Assembly: GCA_014763615.1 (NCBI GenBank)
Contig: JACXVB010000002.1
Location: 178,822-242,821, forward strand
DNA length: 64,000 bases
Reading direction: 5' to 3'
Source of the DNA: Sphingobacteriales bacterium
Lineage (GTDB): Bacteria; Bacteroidota; Bacteroidia; Sphingobacteriales; Sphingobacteriaceae
Part shown: positions 57,772 to 64,000 of the stretch, piece by piece
Layout: every line of letters begins with the position of its first letter
How positions within the stretch are numbered: the stretch's first letter is position 1
Position numbers and translations under genes: made by a program
The notes under the pieces: generated by a model
Database searches by the model: none
Told to the model about the DNA's origin: nothing
What the model saw: only the letters and a program-made list of their open reading frames with translations

Positions 57772-58746
57772 ATGCTTTATCCTTTAAAATTCAAGACTAT
57801 TTTCAAAGATAAAATATGGGGTGGCCAAAAAATTAAATCCTATTTGGGTAAAGATTTTAGTCCGCTGCCTAACTGTGGCGAAACTTGGGAAATATCGGGT
57901 GTGAAATCTGATGTTTCAGTAATCGCAAACGGAACATTGAGTGGAACTTCTTTAGCCGATTTATTGGCTTCTGAAAAAGAAAATTTAGTTGGAAAAAACG
58001 TTTATAAACGCTTTGGAAATGAGTTTCCTTTGCTCATCAAGTTTATTGATGCCAATGAGGATTTATCAATTCAGGTTCATCCTGATGATGAATTAGCCAA
58101 GAAAAGACATGATTCTTTCGGAAAAACCGAAATGTGGTACGTAATTCAAGCTGATGAAGGTGCTACCTTAATTTCTGGTTTTAACCAAGAAGTTGATAAG
58201 GCTTTTTATCTTGAAAAATTTAATAGCGGCCATTTAACCGATATTTTAAATAAAGAAGAAGTTAAAGCAGATGATGTTTTCTTTTTGCCTGCCGGCAGAG
58301 TGCACACCATTGGTAAAGGTTTATTAATTGCCGAAATCCAGCAAACCTCTGACATCACCTACAGAATCTATGATTTTGACAGAGTGGATGATAAAGGCCA
58401 TAAAAGAGCATTACATGTTGAGGAAGCTTTAGATGCGATAGATTATCATCATTATGATGAATATAAAACTGCTTATCAGCCTAAAAAGAATCATGCGGTA
58501 GAACTGGTGGATTGCCCGTATTTCACGACAAACCTTTTAGATTACAATAAAAATACCCAAAGAGATTACAGTGATTTAGACAGTTTTGTCATCCATGTTT
58601 GTTTGGCAGGTGAATATATTTTAAATTATGGAGCAGAAGAACTTCCAGTTAATATGGGCGATTGTGTGTTGATTCCGGCTACGACGCAGCAAGTAGTTTT
58701 AGAAACCAACAAAGGATTCAAAATTTTAGAGAGCTTTATTTCTTAG
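57772..58746 (+). CDS. manA: Type I mannose-6-phosphate isomerase
   Basis: Zinc enzyme interconverting mannose 6-phosphate and fructose 6-phosphate; 324 residues of the short, Bacillus-like class. Zinc ligands are in IQVHPDDELAKK and KTEMWYVIQ; the substrate region is AGRVHTIGKGLLIAEIQQTSDITYR, seen here as AGRVHTIGKG and EIQQTSDITYRIYD. It converges on the pseudouridine synthase gene with an 11-nt overlap. Confidence 0.95.
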   Translation: MLYPLKFKTIFKDKIWGGQKIKSYLGKDFSPLPNCGETWEISGVKSDVSVIANGTLSGTSLADLLASEKENLVGKNVYKRFGNEFPLLIKFIDANEDLSIQVHPDDELAKKRHDSFGKTEMWYVIQADEGATLISGFNQEVDKAFYLEKFNSGHLTDILNKEEVKADDVFFLPAGRVHTIGKGLLIAEIQQTSDITYRIYDFDRVDDKGHKRALHVEEALDAIDYHHYDEYKTAYQPKKNHAVELVDCPYFTTNLLDYNKNTQRDYSDLDSFVIHVCLAGEYILNYGAEELPVNMGDCVLIPATTQQVVLETNKGFKILESFIS

Positions 58747-59446
58747 GTAAAAAGCTCTCGAACTTTTCCCAAAACCCATCTTTAGGTAGCGGAGCGAAAA
58801 TATCTATTTTCTCTTTCTTTACTGGATGAATAAACTGCAACCTTAAAGCATGCAAGGCAATGCTTTTTTTGCGGCTTCCTCTAGGATAACCGTATTTATT
58901 GTCTCCAACTATTGGGCTGCCTAAGGTAGAAAGTTGCACTCTGATTTGGTGCGGGCGACCGGTAATCGGATCTACTTCTATTAAATAATATTCGTTTAAA
59001 TAGCCTAAAACTTTAAAATTCAACTCTGCTCTTTGGCTATTTTTAATTTCTGTGTTGTACGGAGTAGTGATATTCTTTTTAGGATTCTTTACCAACCAAT
59101 GGATTAAATTTCCTTCCATTTTAGAAGGTTTTTGCCTCACTACTGCCCAATAAGTTTTGTGCATATCTCGCTCTTTAAACATTTTATTAATGCGGTCTAA
59201 AGCTTTGGAGGTTTTAGCAAATAAAATCACGCCACTTACCGGGCGATCTAAACGATGAACTACTCCTAAAAATGCACCATTTGGTTTGTTATACTTTTCA
59301 GCGATGTAGGTTTTCACCATTTCATCTAAAGAAGGATCGCCAGTATCATCAACCTGCACAATCCAACCAGCCTTCTTATAAACGGCAATCAGGTGATTAT
59401 CCTCGTAAAGAATATCTTGATCTGTAATTTTATAAAAGTCTTCCAT
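58736..59446 (-). CDS. RluA-family pseudouridine synthase
   Basis: RNA pseudouridine synthase of 236 residues without an S4 domain. The catalytic Asp is in VVHRLDRPVSGVILFAK (about residue 66), followed by the conserved GRPHQIRVQLSTLGSPIVGD. The target (rRNA or tRNA position) is not evident. It overlaps the 3' end of manA by 11 nt. Confidence 0.93.
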   Translation of the reverse strand: MEDFYKITDQDILYEDNHLIAVYKKAGWIVQVDDTGDPSLDEMVKTYIAEKYNKPNGAFLGVVHRLDRPVSGVILFAKTSKALDRINKMFKERDMHKTYWAVVRQKPSKMEGNLIHWLVKNPKKNITTPYNTEIKNSQRAELNFKVLGYLNEYYLIEVDPITGRPHQIRVQLSTLGSPIVGDNKYGYPRGSRKKSIALHALRLQFIHPVKKEKIDIFAPLPKDGFWEKFESFLPKK

Positions 59447-59447
59447 T

Positions 59448-59482
59448 TTTAGATTTGAGTATTGAGATCTGAGATTTTAGAA
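59448..59482. repeat. Heptad repeat array upstream of the RluA-type gene
   Basis: Five 7-nt units in register: TTTAGAT, TTGAGTA, TTGAGAT, CTGAGAT, TTTAGAA. It starts one base after the initiation codon side of the minus-strand gene, so it would form its 5' leader. CATTTT at 59444 and AAAATG at 59485 flank it as short inverted ends. Confidence 0.6.
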
Positions 59483-59528
59483 CTAAAATGGTTTTATTAT
59501 TTCTTTGCAATGTACCTTGTTATTTAAA

Positions 59529-59614
59529 CCCGATTGAAGCGGATACCTGCCTGTGATTAAAGCCTGAGGTTGTATGAGCAAAAAGCGGGACTATGTTATC
59601 CGAAGCGGGATGAA
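59529..59614. repeat. Interspersed palindromic element, copy B
   Basis: An 86-nt element starting CCCGATTGAAGCGGATACC and ending GCGGGATGAA. It shares ends and several inner blocks with copy A (56803-56887) at almost the same length. It sits between panB and the RluA-type gene. Confidence 0.65.
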
Positions 59615-59657
59615 TTTGCTTTTCTAAACTCAAAACCAACTCATCACTAAAAACTCA

Positions 59658-60473
59658 TCAATACTGTTCTTTTTCATTGGGAAAATTACCACTTTTCACA
59701 TCTTTGATGTAAGATTGTACTGCCCCATTTATTTCTGAAAATAAGTCTAAATACTGGCGTAAAAAGCGAGGGGTAAAACCTTTGGTCAATCCAATCATGT
59801 CGTTAATTACCAATACTTGTCCGTCGCAATGTGGGCCAGCCCCAATACCAATGGTAGGAATTAAAACACTATCAGTGGCTTCTTTTGCTAATTGAGCGGG
59901 TATTTTTTCTAAAACCACTGAAAAGCATCCAGCTTCTTGTAATCGTAAAATATCTGATTTTAATCGCTTTGCCTCTGCTTCTTCTTTAGCTCTCACGGTA
60001 TAAGTACCGAATTTATAAATAGATTGAGGCGTTAAACCCAAATGTCCCATTACAGGAATTCCAGCAGCGACAATTCGCTCTATAGACTCAGCAATCTCCA
60101 CTCCTCCTTCTAATTTTACTCCATGTGCCCCAGATTCTTTCATGATTCTGATGGCAGAATTTAATGCCTCTTTAGAATTTCCTTGATAAGAACCAAAAGG
60201 TAAATCTACCACCACCAAAGCCCTAGATGTGCCCCTAATTACCGAAGCCGCATGGTAAATCATTTGATCTAGTGTGATAGGCAAAGTAGTTTCATGTCCA
60301 GCCATAACGTTAGAAGCCGAATCTCCTACCAAAATTACATCCACACCGGCTTCATCTAATACCTTTGCCATTGAAAAATCATAAGCAGTTAGCATAGCAA
60401 TTTTCTCGCCCTTATTTTTCATTTCCTGAAAAGAATGCGTGGTTACTCTTTTTATTTCTTGATGAACAGACAT
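59658..60473 (-). CDS. panB: 3-methyl-2-oxobutanoate hydroxymethyltransferase PanB
   Basis: First committed step of pantothenate (coenzyme A) synthesis; 271 residues. Metal and substrate residues lie in [37 protein letters not shown] and [10 protein letters not shown], with VKLEGG and [10 protein letters not shown] following. It is divergent from carA. A -7 element TAACTTTG (minus strand, 60506-60513) lies about 33 nt upstream. Confidence 0.96.
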   Translation of the reverse strand: MSVHQEIKRVTTHSFQEMKNKGEKIAMLTAYDFSMAKVLDEAGVDVILVGDSASNVMAGHETTLPITLDQMIYHAASVIRGTSRALVVVDLPFGSYQGNSKEALNSAIRIMKESGAHGVKLEGGVEIAESIERIVAAGIPVMGHLGLTPQSIYKFGTYTVRAKEEAEAKRLKSDILRLQEAGCFSVVLEKIPAQLAKEATDSVLIPTIGIGAGPHCDGQVLVINDMIGLTKGFTPRFLRQYLDLFSEINGAVQSYIKDVKSGNFPNEKEQY

Positions 60474-60576
60474 GCCAATGGATTTAATGAGATTATTTAA
60501 TAGCTCAAAGTTAGAAAAATGATTGCGCTTTAAAATTTAAAAATGAAAAGCAGGTGGCATTTTTAATAAAAATAAC

Positions 60577-60700
60577 TAAATTTGCATCCCGAGATGAAGA
60601 ATAAGTTACTTCTTATTTCATGTAATAGCATCACGGAAATTCTTCCCGTTCAAAATCAGTTCATAACCCATTTTATCATCCCAAACTTCTTAAAAAAAAG
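60577..60700 (+). promoter_or_regulatory. carA promoter -7 element and structured leader
   Basis: TAAATTTG (60577-60584) matches TAnnTTTG exactly. The leader of about 110 nt that follows can form two hairpins: ATGAAGAATAAG with TCTTATTTCAT (60594-60605, 60611-60621) and ACGGAA with TTCCCGT (60633-60638, 60643-60649), each with a small bulge. Leaders this long are unusual in the window. Pyrimidine or arginine control is possible but I recognise no known regulatory RNA. Confidence 0.4.
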
Positions 60701-61801
60701 ATGAATACCTACTACACCAAATTACCGGCAGTATTACTTTTAGCAGACGGAACTGTTTTTTATGGCAAAGCAGCCGGAAAAATTGGTACTACTACCGGTG
60801 AAATTTGTTTCAATACCGGAATGACTGGCTATCAAGAGGTTTTTACAGATCCTTCTTACTTTGGGCAAATTATGGTAACTACCAACACACATATTGGCAA
60901 CTATGGGATAAACGAAGAAGAAATAGAATCAGAAAGCATCAAAATTGCAGGTTTGGTTTGCAAGAATTTCAATATTCCCTTTAGCCGTAAACAAGCCGAT
61001 CAATCTTTACAAGATTATTTCCAAGATGAAAATATCGTAGGAATTTCTGATGTGGATACCCGTGAAATTGTTAGACATATTAGAGACAAAGGTGCCATGA
61101 ATGCCATTATTTCTTCTGAGATTTTAGCTATTGATGAACTAAAGAAAAAATTAGCAGAAGTGCCTTCTATGGATGGTTTAGAGCTTTCATCACAGGTGAG
61201 CACTACAGCACCTTATTTTGTAGGAGACGAAAAAGCACTATTAAAAGTAGCTGTATTGGATTTAGGCGTGAAGAAGAATATCCTAAGAAATTTTACTGCC
61301 AGAGGAGTTTATGCCAAAGTTTTTCCTGCAAAAACTACTTTTAAAGAAATGGAAGAGTGGAAGCCAAATGGTTATTTCATCTCTAACGGCCCGGGTGATC
61401 CTGCGGCAATGTCTTATGCCATCACTACGGTTAAAGAAATTTTGGCTGCCGATAAACCTTTATTCGGGATTTGTTTAGGCCATCAATTATTAGCGCAAGC
61501 TAATGATGTAGGCACCATGAAAATGTTTAATGGACACAGAGGATTAAATCATCCGGTAAAGAATATTATCAAAGATCATTGTGAAGTAACTTCCCAAAAT
61601 CATGGTTTTGGCGTGATTGCAGATGAAGTAAAAAACTCTGATAAAGTGGAAGTAACGCATATCAATTTGAACGATAAATCTATTGAAGGAATTAGAGTAA
61701 AAGGGAAAAAGGCATTCTCTGTGCAATATCACCCAGAATCTTCTCCAGGTCCGCATGATTCGAGATATTTATTTGATGATTTTGTAGCGATGATGGGATA
61801 G
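60701..61801 (+). CDS. carA: Carbamoyl-phosphate synthase small subunit CarA
   Basis: Glutaminase subunit supplying ammonia to CarB for pyrimidine and arginine synthesis; 366 residues. The N-terminal domain begins with ADGTVFYGKAAGKIGTTTGE and has GMTGYQEVFTDPSYFGQI. The amidotransferase Cys is in LFGICLGHQLLAQ (about residue 260) and the His-Glu pair in VQYHPESSPGPHD. carB is not adjacent in this window. Confidence 0.97.
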   Translation: MNTYYTKLPAVLLLADGTVFYGKAAGKIGTTTGEICFNTGMTGYQEVFTDPSYFGQIMVTTNTHIGNYGINEEEIESESIKIAGLVCKNFNIPFSRKQADQSLQDYFQDENIVGISDVDTREIVRHIRDKGAMNAIISSEILAIDELKKKLAEVPSMDGLELSSQVSTTAPYFVGDEKALLKVAVLDLGVKKNILRNFTARGVYAKVFPAKTTFKEMEEWKPNGYFISNGPGDPAAMSYAITTVKEILAADKPLFGICLGHQLLAQANDVGTMKMFNGHRGLNHPVKNIIKDHCEVTSQNHGFGVIADEVKNSDKVEVTHINLNDKSIEGIRVKGKKAFSVQYHPESSPGPHDSRYLFDDFVAMMG

Positions 61802-61894
61802 TCATTTATCGAAGAAATCTCCTTTTAATCTCATATATCTGGCATTTCATCAGTTTTTTTTAGATTAAAACAGGAAACGGATTAATTTAGCATC

Positions 61895-62659
61895 ATGAAT
61901 AAGCCGTTTATCATTTCTGTAAAAAATCTGGTTAAAAAGTATGATGATTTTGAGGCTATTAAGGGAATTTCGTTCGACGTAAAAGAGGGCGAAATTTTTG
62001 GTTTATTAGGCCCTAATGGTGCTGGTAAAACCACCACGCTTGAAATCATGGAAACCTTGAGAGACAAGACTTCTGGTGAGGTAACTATTGGAGGTTTTAA
62101 TTTAGAAAAATCTCCCAATGATATCAAGCACATTATCGGGGTTCAACTGCAAACCGCAGGATATTATCCTAATCTCAACTTAACCGAACTCATCGAACTT
62201 TTCTCGGGTCTATACGGCATCAAAGTAAATGCTCACGAATTATTGTTAAAAGTTTCTTTAGCTGATAAAGCTAAAGCAAAATACAAAGCTTTATCTGGTG
62301 GGCAAAAGCAGCGTTTTTCTATCGCTACCACACTCATCAACCAACCTAAAATTATCTTTTTGGATGAGCCTACAACAGGCTTAGACCCACAAGCCAGAAG
62401 AAATCTTTGGGATTTAATTCTCGAAATTCGCAACTCGGGCACCACCATCGTGTTAACCACGCACTATATGGATGAAGCCGAAGTTTTATGCGATCGAGTG
62501 GCTTTTATAGATAACGGTGAAATTATTGGCGTTAATTCGCCAGATCAGTTTATTGATGATTTGGTAGCTTCTGGTTTTGAACGCTCTAAACAAGTAAAAA
62601 AAGCCAATTTAGAAGATGTTTTTATTAGTTTAACCGGTAAAGATTTAAGAGAAAATTAA
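61895..62659 (+). CDS. ABC-2 type exporter, ATP-binding subunit
   Basis: A 254-residue ATPase: Walker A LLGPNGAGKTTTLEIM, Q-loop GVQLQTAGYYP, signature LSGGQKQRFSIA, Walker B IIFLDEPTTGLDP and the His switch in VLTTHYMDEAEV. This is the DrrA/CcmA-like class, which pairs with an ABC-2 permease; that gene follows after 119 nt, with a palindromic element between them. Substrate unknown (drug, lipid or polysaccharide). Confidence 0.94.
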   Translation: MNKPFIISVKNLVKKYDDFEAIKGISFDVKEGEIFGLLGPNGAGKTTTLEIMETLRDKTSGEVTIGGFNLEKSPNDIKHIIGVQLQTAGYYPNLNLTELIELFSGLYGIKVNAHELLLKVSLADKAKAKYKALSGGQKQRFSIATTLINQPKIIFLDEPTTGLDPQARRNLWDLILEIRNSGTTIVLTTHYMDEAEVLCDRVAFIDNGEIIGVNSPDQFIDDLVASGFERSKQVKKANLEDVFISLTGKDLREN

Positions 62660-62667
62660 CTTAATCA

Positions 62668-62756
62668 GGGCGTTTAAACACGCTATTCGCTCATACTGCT
62701 CAAGGCCTTAGACACCAGCCAGTATTCCCTACCAGGCTGGCGCTGCTATCCTTAAC
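62668..62756. repeat. Palindromic interspersed element inside the ABC operon
   Basis: An 89-nt element beginning GGGCGTTTAAAC and ending GCTATCCTTAAC, with an inner stem CCAGCC/GGCTGG (around 62715-62740). The ends resemble those of the element at 21995-22101 (GGGCGTT ... ATCCCTAAC). It separates two genes that should be cotranscribed. Confidence 0.55.
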
Positions 62757-62778
62757 AATAGATTAGAATCAAATAAAA

Positions 62779-63870
62779 ATGAAAAAATACAATAATATCA
62801 AAGCTACTTTAGCCATCGCAAAAGCCAGCTTTCGTTCTATTTTAAGAAGTCCTTCGGCGGTACTTTTTAGCTTACTTTTCCCTTTAATATTTATTGTGGT
62901 TTTTGGTTTTATTGGCAGCGGAGGACTAAAAGTAGATGTTGGTGTTGCCCAAAATAACGATGCTTCTAGTCCAATTTACAAAGCTTTACAACATATTCAA
63001 ATTGTTCATCTGGTAGAAGAAGATGAAAAAAGCATGAATCAGGATTTAGAGAAGGGTAGAATTGATGCTATACTTTATATAGAGAAAAACCTAACTGGCA
63101 AACCCGCTTACTTTGTAAATGTAAAATATACAGAAGCTTCAAAAGAAAAAGGCAACATATTTAAGTCTGTTTTAAATGAGTTAATTCTTCCGATGAATAC
63201 CCAAGCCATGCAAGGTCCGCCTCCCGTGGCAGAAATAAAAGCAACCACCATTAAAGGAAGAGCATACAAAAGCATCGATTTTATTTTACCCGGTCAGCTA
63301 GGTTTTGCCTTATTGAGTACCGGCGTTTTTGGTACCGCTTTCGTTTTCATCAGCTTAAGGTTGACTTTGGTGATCAAGAGATTTTTTGCTACGCCCGTAA
63401 AAAAGGCTAGCATCGTTTTAGGTGAAGCAATCGCAAGAATTGTTTTCGCCCTATTCACCGCAGTTTTTATCATTGTTGTCGGTCATTTTGCCTTTGGATT
63501 TACTTTAATTCACGGCGTTACCACAGTTTTAAATATGCTGGTCTTATCCACTATCGGGCTGATTGTGTTTTTAGGATTTGGTTTAGCCGTTTCTGGGATT
63601 GCCAAAAATGAAAGTACCGTTCCGCCAATTGCGAATATCATTACCTTACCACAGTTTTTATTATCCGGAACTTTCTTTTCTATTTCCGCATTTCCAACAT
63701 GGTTACAACCCATCAGCAGAGCTTTACCATTAACTTATCTAAATGATGCCTTACGTAAAGTAGCTTTTGAAGGCGCTAGTTTATGGGATGTAAACCATCA
63801 AATTTTGATTCTTTTACTCTGGGGGGTTGGAATTTATGCTTTAGCGGTGAAAGTGTTTAAGTGGGAATAG
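62779..63870 (+). CDS. ABC-2 type exporter, permease subunit
   Basis: A 363-residue membrane protein. It has one N-terminal helix (AVLFSLLFPLIFIVVFGFIG), a soluble loop of about 130 residues (45-175), then five helices, with the conserved late segment PPIANIITLPQFLLSGTFF and a final helix ending in VKVFKWE. This is the ABC2_membrane_3 layout of drug or lipid exporters. Partner of the ATPase at 61895. Confidence 0.92.
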   Translation: MKKYNNIKATLAIAKASFRSILRSPSAVLFSLLFPLIFIVVFGFIGSGGLKVDVGVAQNNDASSPIYKALQHIQIVHLVEEDEKSMNQDLEKGRIDAILYIEKNLTGKPAYFVNVKYTEASKEKGNIFKSVLNELILPMNTQAMQGPPPVAEIKATTIKGRAYKSIDFILPGQLGFALLSTGVFGTAFVFISLRLTLVIKRFFATPVKKASIVLGEAIARIVFALFTAVFIIVVGHFAFGFTLIHGVTTVLNMLVLSTIGLIVFLGFGLAVSGIAKNESTVPPIANIITLPQFLLSGTFFSISAFPTWLQPISRALPLTYLNDALRKVAFEGASLWDVNHQILILLLWGVGIYALAVKVFKWE

Positions 63871-63918
63871 GTTTGATTTAAAAATTTGAGGATGAGATCA
63901 TTTCCTGACTTGTCCGAA

Positions 63919-64000
63919 TTAGTGCGACAAATTTAATTTTGATAAAAGTTCAGAAATAGCTTCTGTCTTTTTGGCTCTCATTCTTATTTCTTTCTGAGTA
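63919..64000 (-). CDS. C-terminal end of an unidentified gene (cut by window edge)
   Basis: On the minus strand a frame open from the window edge ends at the stop at 63919-63921, giving about 26 residues that include RAKKTEAISELLSKLNLSH. It is charged and helical, consistent with the end of a real protein. Too little is visible to name it. Confidence 0.35.
   Translation of the reverse strand, partial: TQKEIRMRAKKTEAISELLSKLNLSH

Overview
The window looks like a chromosomal segment from the phylum Bacteroidota, most likely family Sphingobacteriaceae (Pedobacter-like). The evidence is AT-rich DNA, start codons without Shine-Dalgarno sequences, several promoters of the type TTTG-N19/20-TAnnTTTG, a secreted protein with a type IX secretion sorting tail, DUF4293 and DUF4294 proteins, BshB1 for bacillithiol, a monomeric isocitrate dehydrogenase and a eukaryote-like ribonucleotide reductase small subunit. 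Most of it is core metabolism and information processing. I see no phage, integrated element, CRISPR array, rRNA or tRNA.

Layout. 1-4236: end of a histidine operon (hisB-hisH-hisA-hisF-hisIE) with a RelE/ParE-type toxin-antitoxin pair lodged between hisF and hisIE. 4276-8035: a PD-(D/E)XK/DUF5655 protein, a WD40 protein, and an opposite-strand cluster of DUF4294, glutathione peroxidase and bshB1. 8140-13376: the (p)ppGpp synthetase/hydrolase, lipoyl synthase, and an ECF sigma/anti-sigma pair. 13373-20346 (minus): flavin oxidase-like protein, NAD(P)H-hydrate repair enzyme, a degenerate nucleotidyltransferase with a small partner, uvrA and a lytic transglycosylase. 20562-25098: an RsuA-type pseudouridine synthase with a long basic repetitive tail, a response regulator/histidine kinase pair, and RlpA. 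25387-29345 (minus): class Ia ribonucleotide reductase (nrdB-nrdA plus a Cys-rich small protein) behind a cobalamin riboswitch. 30600-45389: aconitase, a polysaccharide deacetylase, a TolC/adaptor pair, gpsA, a fungal-type cytosine deaminase, enolase, msrB, sucD, a dicarboxylate symporter, an ABC exporter and truA. 45476-56782: DUF4293, a T9SS cargo protein, a DEAD-box helicase, dnaK, dnaX, icd, a remnant of a Kup potassium transporter and ywbE. 56905-64000: SDR oxidoreductase, manA, an RluA-type synthase, panB, carA and an ABC-2 exporter pair.

The structure not explained by genes lies mainly in the spacers. At least five carry tandem 7-nt repeats (heptads) kept in strict register, sometimes filling the spacer and arranged as two complementary arms (hisB-hisH, nrdB-nrdA). 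Two other families of palindromic interspersed elements are also present. The clearest regulatory finding is the B12 riboswitch on nrdBA, which predicts a second, B12-dependent ribonucleotide reductase elsewhere in the genome. No clear new defence or mobile system was found; the candidates for undescribed biology are the heptad arrays, the nucleotidyltransferase pair and the hairpin cluster between dnaK and dnaX.
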